From Cellulosilyticum lentocellum DSM 5427 (GTDB lineage: Bacteria > Bacillota > Clostridia > Lachnospirales > Cellulosilyticaceae): a DNA stretch of 64,000 nucleotides. The DNA lies in assembly GCF_000178835.2 (NCBI RefSeq), contig NC_015275.1, positions 1,509,001 to 1,573,000 on the forward strand, read 5' to 3'. A program made the position numbers and the translations under genes. Positions within the stretch are counted from its first letter, which is position 1. Each line of letters opens with the position of its first letter. Under the pieces are notes generated by a model, which was not told where the DNA came from, did no database searches, and worked only from the letters and a program-made list of their open reading frames with translations. This document shows positions 26,161 through 33,660 of the stretch, piece after piece.

Positions 26161-27372
26161 ATGAGTAACTTAGAAAAAAATAATAAGGTATTGAATCAAA
26201 ACTTAAGTTTAGGTCAAGAGATTTGCCAGCTTACAAAAAATAATATTCGTGATTATGCCATGTACATTGCACTTGTTGTGATTTTTATCTTTTTTACTGT
26301 TAAAACGGATGGTGTCTTTGTACAGGCAAGAAATATTTCTAACTTAATTAATCAAACGGGTTATGTGGCAGTACTAGCTATTGGTATGACACTGATCTTA
26401 ATTATTCGACATATTGATTTATCAGTAGGTTATGTGGCTGGCTTTACAGGAGCCATAGCTGCTATATTAATGACAAAGGCTCAATTGTCGGAGTGGCTAG
26501 TCATTCCTATTGTATTATTAATTGGTTTACTAATTGGGTTTTATCAAGGAACTTTAGTAGCTAAGATAGGGGTACCAGCTTTTGTAACGACTCTAGCCGG
26601 TATGTTTATCTTTAGAGGATTATTATCACTAGCTACACAAAAATCAGGAACCATTATTGTACCGAATGAAGGATTTAATGCGCTATCTAATGGATTTATT
26701 CCGGATATACCTGTTAATGCAGGCATTCATGTCATGACACTTATTATTGGAATTATTGCTGTTATTTTAACGCTTTACTTTAAGTGCAAAGCTAGAAAGA
26801 ATAAGCAAAGATATGAGTTTGATGTGATTTCAAAACCTATATTTATATTCTCGCTCATCTTCACTTCAGCTTGTATTTTACTGATTATTGGTGTGCTTGC
26901 AGGTTATCAAGGAATTCCTTGGACAGCAGTTGTTGTGAGTGTTGTACTATTTGCATATAACTTTATGCTCAATAAAACGAAGCTCGGTAGATATATTTAT
27001 GGTATTGGTGGTAATCCAGAAGCAGCAGAATTATCTGGTGTGGATGTAAAAAAAGTAACTTTATTTGTTTTTTGTTCAATGGGAACACTAGCGGCTTTAG
27101 CAGGTGTACTGTATACTTCAAGATTGCAGTCTGCAACACCAACAGCAGGTCTTTCCTTTGAACTAGATGCCATTGCTTCATCTTATATTGGTGGTGTATC
27201 TGTAAGTGGTGGTATCGGTAAAGTAACCAATACGATTATTGGTGCACTCATTATCATGTCACTTACTAATGGCATGAATTTAATGGGAGTAGATGTTTCT
27301 TTTCAATATATTGTTAAAGGTGTTATCTTTATTATTGCTGTAGCATTTGATGTAAAAACACGTAGAAAATAG
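26161..27372 (+). CDS. gguB: Sugar ABC importer, permease (GguB/XylH type)
   Basis: The 403-residue membrane protein is of the BPD_transp_2 (RbsC/XylH) family with about 10-11 helices. Recognisable motifs are GMTLILIIRHIDLSVG near the second helix and YGIGGNPEAAELSGVD in the cytoplasmic coupling loop, plus GGVSVSGGIG near the end. A longer middle section (about residues 215-245, KCKARKNKQRYEF) is typical of XylH/GguB. It completes the importer, and a terminator follows. Confidence 0.92.
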   Translation: MSNLEKNNKVLNQNLSLGQEICQLTKNNIRDYAMYIALVVIFIFFTVKTDGVFVQARNISNLINQTGYVAVLAIGMTLILIIRHIDLSVGYVAGFTGAIAAILMTKAQLSEWLVIPIVLLIGLLIGFYQGTLVAKIGVPAFVTTLAGMFIFRGLLSLATQKSGTIIVPNEGFNALSNGFIPDIPVNAGIHVMTLIIGIIAVILTLYFKCKARKNKQRYEFDVISKPIFIFSLIFTSACILLIIGVLAGYQGIPWTAVVVSVVLFAYNFMLNKTKLGRYIYGIGGNPEAAELSGVDVKKVTLFVFCSMGTLAALAGVLYTSRLQSATPTAGLSFELDAIASSYIGGVSVSGGIGKVTNTIIGALIIMSLTNGMNLMGVDVSFQYIVKGVIFIIAVAFDVKTRRK

Positions 27373-27408
27373 TAAGACATTTCTTTTACTACTTAGTATA
27401 ATTCATAT

Positions 27409-27464
27409 AAAAAAGGCATAAGCTAGTGGAATCCCCCAAGACCTATACTAGCCTATGCCTTTTT
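27409..27464. terminator. Bidirectional terminator between importer operon and recJ
   Basis: A 13-bp stem with one mismatch (27415-27427 with 27447-27459) is flanked by six A and five T residues, serving both convergent transcripts. Confidence 0.85.
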
Positions 27465-27472
27465 ACAGTGTT

Positions 27473-29146
27473 TTAAATAGCAAGATAAATACTTTTAATT
27501 TGCCAGCCTGTTTCACTTACTTGCAAGGTAATGTCACCGGTATAGTCGCCAGCTTCAGGAAGGGTATCATCATTCCAAAGGGTACTTGCAATAGATTTAG
27601 GACCAAAGTTAGCAACGACTTCAGAAATACGATGATTTTTAGCGTATTTTGTATTAAATTTAAGAGAGGCATCTTTAATGAGTAAAGTAGGAGCACTATT
27701 ACCAGCACCTGTAGGTAAGAAAAGCCTTAGTTGTTTTTCTAGTTCATTAAAGTCGTACTCATAAGCGTTATAAATACATTTATCCACGTAAATCTTTGGT
27801 GTTTTATCATGTTCTGTTAAAGAGGAAGCCTCGTTAACAGCTTTGGCAAACGCGTGAATTTGTTCTACAGTGGAAGCTTTAAGACCACAAGCCATAGGGT
27901 GACCACCACCACCATCTAATAAATGAAGAAAAGGCTTGAAGCTTTGGAACATATCATATTCTTCGATAGAGCGTCCAGAACCTTTATAAGTACCATGAAT
28001 AGTGCGTGAAAAAACAACAGTCGGACGATAGTACTTTTCTTTAATACGCCCAGCTACTAAGCCAACCACACTTTCATGAGCCATTTCATCAATGTCAATA
28101 ATAATATCGGGTAAGGTAGTCATGGCTTCAACCTTTGCATTGACTCTTGCAATAGAGTCCATTTCCTCATCTTGGCGCTCTTTATTTAAGCTGTCTAAGC
28201 GTTGTTTAAAAGGATAAAGGGTATTAGGATCAGTGGTACGTAAGTATTCAAGAGCGGTTTCGGCACTTTCAAGTCGACCACAAGCATTTAATCTAGGACC
28301 AATTTGAAAACCTAAAGTTCCCACAGAAATACGAGAATTAATCATGGTAGCGGCAGGTAAGGCACCTTTATTAAGTGCACCCAAACCTGTTTTTACCATA
28401 TGACGATTTTCTCCAACTAAAGGTGCTACATCACAGACAGTACCTAGTGCAACTAATCCCTGAATACGTGCTACTAAAGCTGGAGCAGGTTTTAATTTAA
28501 AGTGAGAGATTAAGGCTTGACCTAATTTATAAGCAATACCTACACCTGCCAGACTTTTATAAGGATAATCACAATCTACTTGATGTGGATTAATGATAGC
28601 ATCTGCTATTGGAAGCTCATTAGGCAGCTCATGGTGGTCAGTAACAATGACTTTCATTCCAAGTTCCTTAGCACTAGCCACAGCTTCTACCGCAGAAATA
28701 CCATTATCTACAGTAATCAGTAAGCTTACACCATCCGCATGAGCATTAGCTACAATATCTGGGTTTAACCCATAGCCGTCCTTCTCGCGAACCGGCAAGT
28801 AATGACTAATATGAGGATAATTTAAGGCTTCGAAGACAGTGAGAAGAACGTAAGTACTCGTTACACCATCTACATCATAATCCCCTACAATACGAATTTT
28901 TTCGTTAAGTGATATACTTTCAGTAATAAGGCTTATAGCTTTTTCAATATCTTTTAGGCCTTTATAGCTTTTAGGTCTCGTAGTACCTAAAATATATTCT
29001 TTTATTTCATCTAAGTTAAAAGCATTGCGCATGCAAATGATAGCAGCAACAAAATCATAAAGTTTGTAAGTTGAAGATACCTCATCAATAACGCACTGCT
29101 CTTCCTTTGTATAGCTTTGCTGTTTATGTTCTAAAATAGTTTGCAT
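27473..29146 (-). CDS. recJ: Single-stranded-DNA-specific exonuclease RecJ
   Basis: The 557-residue protein is a DHH-family 5'-3' exonuclease used in recombination and mismatch/base-excision repair. Key motifs are VGDYDVDG (Asp 89, 91, 93), VTDHHELP (the DHH motif), the GIAYKLGQAL region, the DHHA1 motif GGGHPMACG and a C-terminal OB-like domain. A GGAG site precedes the ATG. It is monocistronic on the minus strand. Its length is typical of clostridial RecJ. Confidence 0.93.
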   Translation of the reverse strand: MQTILEHKQQSYTKEEQCVIDEVSSTYKLYDFVAAIICMRNAFNLDEIKEYILGTTRPKSYKGLKDIEKAISLITESISLNEKIRIVGDYDVDGVTSTYVLLTVFEALNYPHISHYLPVREKDGYGLNPDIVANAHADGVSLLITVDNGISAVEAVASAKELGMKVIVTDHHELPNELPIADAIINPHQVDCDYPYKSLAGVGIAYKLGQALISHFKLKPAPALVARIQGLVALGTVCDVAPLVGENRHMVKTGLGALNKGALPAATMINSRISVGTLGFQIGPRLNACGRLESAETALEYLRTTDPNTLYPFKQRLDSLNKERQDEEMDSIARVNAKVEAMTTLPDIIIDIDEMAHESVVGLVAGRIKEKYYRPTVVFSRTIHGTYKGSGRSIEEYDMFQSFKPFLHLLDGGGGHPMACGLKASTVEQIHAFAKAVNEASSLTEHDKTPKIYVDKCIYNAYEYDFNELEKQLRLFLPTGAGNSAPTLLIKDASLKFNTKYAKNHRISEVVANFGPKSIASTLWNDDTLPEAGDYTGDITLQVSETGWQIKSIYLAI

Positions 29147-29226
29147 ATGAATCTCCTATCTGTATCTATACAAGTATTTTAGCTGAGTAGCTTTATAATT
29201 TCTAGTATTAAAATTTACAAGAGGTG

Positions 29227-29255
29227 TTGAAACTCATAATAGGCTATATTATAAT
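29227..29255 (+). promoter_or_regulatory. Promoter of the cysE T-box transcript
   Basis: TTGAAA (29227-29232), exactly 17 bases, then TATAAT (29250-29255). The predicted RNA start near 29262 begins the T-box leader. Confidence 0.8.
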
Positions 29256-29261
29256 GGGTAG

Positions 29262-29548
29262 ATAGATGAAGGATTATCAAAAGTTAAGATAATCGAATAT
29301 ATTAATGGTATAAGAATAAAAGCAATGAAAGAAAGAGTATTATGAAAAATTATGTCAGAGAAGACTCGGTTGGTGAAAGAGTTTCATAGTGATTCATAAG
29401 AAGTGCATTCTGGAGCTGGATATGTGAAGTAGTTTAGCATATCTCGTAGACTGACGTTACCAGTAAATGAGATAGGGGATTTATGTCCCTTAATCAGAGT
29501 GGAACCGCGAGTGACTTCGCCTCTGAACAAGGAGGGGGAGTTTTTTTA
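29262..29548 (+). promoter_or_regulatory. T-box riboswitch, tRNA-Cys specific, controlling cysE-cysS
   Basis: The T-box core sequence AGAGTGGAACCGCG lies at 29496-29509. It is followed by a terminator stem ACTTCGCCTC / GAGGGGGAGT (29514-29541) and seven T residues. In stem I, GAAG-TGC-ATTCTGGAG offers the cysteine codon TGC at 29404-29406 as specifier. The downstream genes make and use cysteine, which supports the reading. Uncharged tRNA-Cys would stabilise the antiterminator and allow transcription. Confidence 0.88.
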
Positions 29549-29675
29549 TTGTCTAAAAGACAGTGGCTATTTGTAGAAGTAGCAAGTAGTTCATTTATTT
29601 TTATGTGAAACAGAAAATTTGCAGGAAAAGTAGTAAAAAAGGGATCTTTATAAGTGGGAGGAGAAGCAAGCTATT

Positions 29676-30512
29676 ATGGGATATGTAAAAGAACAAATTC
29701 GTGTCATTAAAGAAAGAGATCCAGCGATTAAAACAAGTGCAGAAGTCTTTTTGTACCCTAGTTTTTATGCTTTATTGTTTCACAAATGGGGACATTGGTT
29801 TTATAAGAAAAAGCATTTTTTTATAGCCAGACTTATTTCCCAGATTGGTAGAGGGTTAACAGGAATAGAAATTCACCCAGGTGCAATCATTGGAAAAGGA
29901 TTATTTATTGACCATGGCATGGGAGTCGTTATTGGTGAAACCTGTGAGATAGGAGATAACGTTACGATTTATCATGGTGTTACTCTAGGGGGAACAGGAA
30001 AAGATCATGGCAAGAGGCACCCTACCATTGGTAATAATGTGATGATTAGTACAGGCGCTAAAGTATTAGGACCTTTTAAAGTAGGAGATAATTCTAGAAT
30101 AGCTGCTAATGCTGTAGTGCTTCAAGAAATACCAGAAGATAGTACGGTAGTAGGTATTCCAGGAAAGGTTGTTAGAATTCAAGGAAAACGTATTAATCCT
30201 TGTGAAGACTTAGACCAAGTTAAGTTGCCAGACCCTGTGAAAATGGAAATTTGCACATTAAGAAGAACAGTAGAAGGTTTAGAAGAACAGCTTAAGTCGC
30301 TAGAGCATCAAATGGGTTTGTCTGATAAAGAACTAAAGGGAATGAAAAAAGCCGTTGTTTTAGATGAGTCACCAGAGATTTATGTATCACCAGAGTTTTG
30401 TGAGCGTATGCAGCAGACTGAATTCATCAGACAACCGAATCAACATCGTTGTGAAGATGAAAACTGTGAGAATAAAGAAGCTTGCAACGACTATCAAGAA
30501 AAGAATCAGTAA
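29676..30512 (+). CDS. cysE: Serine O-acetyltransferase with C-terminal extension
   Basis: This enzyme makes O-acetylserine from serine and acetyl-CoA, the first step of cysteine synthesis. The hexapeptide-repeat region (about residues 65-165) carries GIEIHPGAIIGKG, DHGMGVVIGE, HGVTLGGTGK and GKRHPTIGNNV, with the catalytic His and Asp of the family. At 278 residues it is longer than usual. After about residue 185 there is a predicted coiled coil and a tail with Cys-rich RCEDENCENKEAC. The start codon has GGAGG about 14 bases upstream, a rather long gap. It is the first gene of a T-box-controlled operon. Confidence 0.92.
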   Translation: MGYVKEQIRVIKERDPAIKTSAEVFLYPSFYALLFHKWGHWFYKKKHFFIARLISQIGRGLTGIEIHPGAIIGKGLFIDHGMGVVIGETCEIGDNVTIYHGVTLGGTGKDHGKRHPTIGNNVMISTGAKVLGPFKVGDNSRIAANAVVLQEIPEDSTVVGIPGKVVRIQGKRINPCEDLDQVKLPDPVKMEICTLRRTVEGLEEQLKSLEHQMGLSDKELKGMKKAVVLDESPEIYVSPEFCERMQQTEFIRQPNQHRCEDENCENKEACNDYQEKNQ

Positions 30513-30523
30513 GGAGAAAAATA

Positions 30524-31942
30524 ATGATTAAAATTTACAATACTTTAACAAAGCGAAAAGAAGAATTTAAACCAATTGAACCTCATAAGGTACGTATGTA
30601 TGTATGTGGACCAACGGTGTATAACCTAATTCATATAGGTAATGCAAGGCCTTATATTGTATTTGATACAGTACGCCGCTATTTTGAAAGTGTAGGCTAT
30701 GAGGTTAACTATGTTCAGAACTTTACAGATGTAGATGATAAAATCATTAAAAAAGCTAATGAAGAAGGTAGATCTACAAATGAAGTGGTTACACAATATA
30801 TTGAAGAAACCTTAAAAGATGTAAATAACCTTAATGTAACACCAGCAACTCATCATCCTCGTGTAACAGAGGAAATGGACCGTATTATTGAGATGATTAA
30901 GGAGCTTATAGAAAAAGGTTATGCTTATGAAATAAATGGGACTGTTTACTTTGATACAGCAGCATTTGAGCAGTATGGAAAGCTTTCTAAGAAAGTACTT
31001 GAGGAATTAGAAGCAGGACGTAGTGAAAGAGTTGCACTTACAGAAGAAAAGAAAAATCATATGGATTTTGTGCTATGGAAGCCTAAGAAAGAAGGAGAAC
31101 CTTATTGGGAAAGTCCATGGAGTAATGGCCGTCCAGGGTGGCATATTGAGTGTTCAGCAATGGCTAAACGCTATTTAGGAGATACAATAGATATTCATGC
31201 AGGTGGTGAGGATTTAGTATTCCCACACCATGAAAATGAGATTGCACAAAGTGAATGTGCTAATGGTAAAGAATTTGCACATTACTGGATGCATAATGCA
31301 TTTCTTAATATCGATAATAAAAAGATGTCCAAATCACTTGGTAATTTTAAAACTCTACGTGATGTAGGAGAAATGTATGGCTATGATGTGGTACGTTTCT
31401 TCATGCTTAATGCACATTATAGAAGCCCACTTAATTTTAGTGCAGAACTAATAGAATCAGCAAAAAATAGTTTAGAACGTATTAAAAATGCTAAAGCTAC
31501 TTTAAGTTTTGCCTTAGAGCATAGCCAAATAGCAGATTTAACAGAAGAGGAAAAGGCATTACTTAAAGAACTAGATGATTTTAAAGCACGTTTCCATGAA
31601 CATATGGAAGACGACTTTAATACAGCTGATGCCATTAGTATCATTTTTGAACTTGTTAAATTTGCCAATACTTATGCCAAAGAAGGTGCTTCACAACCAT
31701 TCGTAGAAGCTGTATTGAAACTATTTAATGAGCTTACAGACATCCTCGGTTTAATTTATGACAGAAAAGGCAATAATGAAGACGGTTTAAGCGATGAAGA
31801 AATTAAAGAGTATATTGAAAAACGTACAGCAGCTAAAAAAGCAAGAGATTTTGCAGAAGCTGATCGTATTCGTGACTTTTTAAAAGATCAAGGTGTGCTG
31901 ATTGAAGATACGAGAGAAGGTGTACGTTTTAAACGTATATAA
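30524..31942 (+). CDS. cysS: Cysteine--tRNA ligase
   Basis: The 472-residue class I synthetase has CGPTVYNLIHIGNARP (zinc-binding Cys and HIGH motif), GWHIECSAM, HHENEIAQSE (zinc ligands) and the KMSKS motif KKMSKSLGN. The frame is open from 30482, inside cysE, but ATG 30524 with AAGGAG upstream gives the normal N-terminus. It lies 11 bases after cysE and overlaps mrnC by one base. Expression depends on the tRNA-Cys T-box. Confidence 0.96.
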   Translation: MIKIYNTLTKRKEEFKPIEPHKVRMYVCGPTVYNLIHIGNARPYIVFDTVRRYFESVGYEVNYVQNFTDVDDKIIKKANEEGRSTNEVVTQYIEETLKDVNNLNVTPATHHPRVTEEMDRIIEMIKELIEKGYAYEINGTVYFDTAAFEQYGKLSKKVLEELEAGRSERVALTEEKKNHMDFVLWKPKKEGEPYWESPWSNGRPGWHIECSAMAKRYLGDTIDIHAGGEDLVFPHHENEIAQSECANGKEFAHYWMHNAFLNIDNKKMSKSLGNFKTLRDVGEMYGYDVVRFFMLNAHYRSPLNFSAELIESAKNSLERIKNAKATLSFALEHSQIADLTEEEKALLKELDDFKARFHEHMEDDFNTADAISIIFELVKFANTYAKEGASQPFVEAVLKLFNELTDILGLIYDRKGNNEDGLSDEEIKEYIEKRTAAKKARDFAEADRIRDFLKDQGVLIEDTREGVRFKRI

Positions 31943-32394
31943 TGAGAAAGGTACAAGAAGTCCAGATGGAAAATACAATAGAAAATCTTTTAACATTAAC
32001 AGCAGGAAAAATGAATCATAAGGCGAATACGTATTCACCATTAGCACTAGCTTATATAGGTGATGGTGTTTATGAGATTTTTATCCGTACTTATGTGATG
32101 AATAAAGGCAATGCACCTGTTAATAAATTACACAAAGCTTCGAGAGAATTAGTAAAAGCCAGTACCCAGGCAAAGCTTTACTATGCCATAGAAGACATTT
32201 TAACAGAAGAAGAAAAAGCTGTTCTTCGTAGAGGACGTAATGCAAAAAGCTATTCTTCACCTAAAAATGGTGATATTGGTGACTACAGGCATGCTACAGG
32301 TGTAGAAGCTCTCATTGGTTATTTATATATAGATGGGCAAGTAGAACGGATTAAAGAATTGATTGATTTAGGGCTAGAAAAGATGTCACTTTAG
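31942..32394 (+). CDS. mrnC: Mini-ribonuclease III
   Basis: This 150-residue protein is an RNase III-fold catalytic domain without the RNA-binding domain. It matures 23S rRNA ends in Firmicutes. The signature ALAYIGDGVYEIFIRTYV with the metal-binding Asp is present, as is GVEALIGYLYI near the C-terminus. Its place between cysS and rlmB is the usual Firmicutes order. The start overlaps the cysS stop (TAATG). An alternative ATG at 31966 (MENTIEN) is equally possible because neither has a strong ribosome binding site. Confidence 0.9.
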   Translation: MRKVQEVQMENTIENLLTLTAGKMNHKANTYSPLALAYIGDGVYEIFIRTYVMNKGNAPVNKLHKASRELVKASTQAKLYYAIEDILTEEEKAVLRRGRNAKSYSSPKNGDIGDYRHATGVEALIGYLYIDGQVERIKELIDLGLEKMSL

Positions 32395-32421
32395 GTGACT
32401 TAAAGGAGAAAAAGAAAGCAC

Positions 32422-33327
32422 ATGAGAAATGAAATGAGAAACGGCAAAGCAAAAGGAAAGAAACAAGAGCGTACAGATAAACAACCAAGTCAAGAAAATA
32501 AGTTTAACAAACGAGAAAGCTTTAAAAAAGAAAAGCCAGAGTTTACTAGAGGATACAATAGAAGGTCTGTGGTTCCAGAGGATTTTGAAATAGACGAAAA
32601 TATTTTATTTGGTAGAAATGCAGTGATTGAAGCCTTAAAAAGTGAACGTGAAATAGATAAAATCCTTATTCAAAAGGGTGAAAAGGAAGGCTCAGTTATT
32701 AAAATCATAAGTGCGGCTAAAGCAAAAGGCATTGTTACATTAGAGGTAGAAAAAAGTAAGTTAGATGAGCTCACAGGAAGAGAAAAGCATCAAGGTGTTG
32801 TTGCTTATGTAGCTGCACATGAATATGTAAGTGTAGAAGAGATCCTAGAAGATGCAGCAGCTAAAGGAGAGCCTGCCTTTGTACTTATCTTAGAGAATAT
32901 TCAAGACCCACATAACTTAGGTGCGATTATCAGAACAGCTCATACAGCAGGTGTGCATGGTATTATTATTCCAAAAAGAAGGGCAGTAGGTCTTACTGGA
33001 ACAGTTGCAAAAGCGTCAGCAGGCGCCCTTGAACACACTAAGGTAGCAAAAGTAAGTAATATTGCTCAGACTATAAAAGATTTACAACAAAAAGGCTTGT
33101 GGATTGCTTGCGCAGATATGGATGGTAAAGTCCTTTTTGAAGAAAATCTAACTGGCCCTATCGGGATTGTAGTAGGAAGTGAGGGCGAAGGCATTTCAAA
33201 ACTTACAAAGCAGACTTGTGACTATGTAGTGAGTGTGCCAATGTATGGAAAGGTTACTTCATTAAATGCATCAGTAGCAGCTAGCCTTATGGTTTATGAA
33301 GTTGTAAGACAAAGGAACTTTAAATAA
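32422..33327 (+). CDS. rlmB: 23S rRNA (guanosine-2'-O-)-methyltransferase RlmB
   Basis: The 301-residue SpoU/TrmH-family enzyme has a basic, low-complexity N-terminus (residues 1-50), a substrate-binding domain (about 60-130) and the knotted SPOUT methyltransferase domain with NIQDPHNLGAIIRTA, GSEGEGISKLT and VPMYGKVTSLNASVAAS. It is the last gene of the cysE operon, followed by a terminator. Confidence 0.93.
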   Translation: MRNEMRNGKAKGKKQERTDKQPSQENKFNKRESFKKEKPEFTRGYNRRSVVPEDFEIDENILFGRNAVIEALKSEREIDKILIQKGEKEGSVIKIISAAKAKGIVTLEVEKSKLDELTGREKHQGVVAYVAAHEYVSVEEILEDAAAKGEPAFVLILENIQDPHNLGAIIRTAHTAGVHGIIIPKRRAVGLTGTVAKASAGALEHTKVAKVSNIAQTIKDLQQKGLWIACADMDGKVLFEENLTGPIGIVVGSEGEGISKLTKQTCDYVVSVPMYGKVTSLNASVAASLMVYEVVRQRNFK

Positions 33328-33346
33328 GCTATTAATAAGAAAGAAT

Positions 33347-33380
33347 AAAAAACTGAGAAGAAAAGTCTTCTCAGTTTTTT
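33347..33380 (+). terminator. Terminator of the cysE-cysS-mrnC-rlmB operon
   Basis: AAAAACTGAGAAG and CTTCTCAGTTTTTT form the stem around AAAAGT. Confidence 0.9.
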
Positions 33381-33514
33381 GTTGAATAAAAGTATTTATG
33401 ATATCTAAGTCTGATAAGGTAAAGAGATATTTAAGATATATGCGTGATTATGCATAGTATTAAACAGAAGAAGTAGTTTATAAAAGTAAAATTTATAAAA
33501 TATTAATAAAATTA

Positions 33515-33543
33515 TTTACAATTATAAAAAATACAGATATAAT
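33515..33543 (+). promoter_or_regulatory. Promoter of the PA14-domain protein gene
   Basis: TTTACA (33515-33520), 17 bases, TATAAT (33538-33543). It predicts a leader of about 110 bases containing the hairpin at 33586-33608 and the cre-like site. Confidence 0.7.
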
Positions 33544-33585
33544 TAGTGTATAAATAGTGTATTTTTTTTATATTTCAAATGGGAA

Positions 33586-33608
33586 CGTTTCTGATTATAA
33601 AAGAAACG
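33586..33608 (+). repeat. Inverted repeat in the leader of the PA14-domain gene
   Basis: CGTTTCT and AGAAACG are separated by 9 bases. It could be an operator or a short hairpin. Confidence 0.4.
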
Positions 33609-33627
33609 GATTTTTAAATTGAATAAA

Positions 33628-33641
33628 TGGAAACGTTACCA
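33628..33641 (+). promoter_or_regulatory. cre-like (CcpA) site
   Basis: TGGAAACGTTACCA matches the catabolite-responsive element consensus TGWAARCGNTWNCW at all but the third position. It lies between the promoter and the ribosome binding site, where a bound repressor would block elongation. A LacI-family operator is the alternative. Confidence 0.5.
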
Positions 33642-33660
33642 AAAGCAAGGAGGGGTTAAT

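Noticed and set aside
18155-27372. The whole sugar region as a horizontally acquired island
   Set aside because: Base composition and codon use look like the neighbours, and there are no integrase genes, tRNA junctions or flanking repeats.
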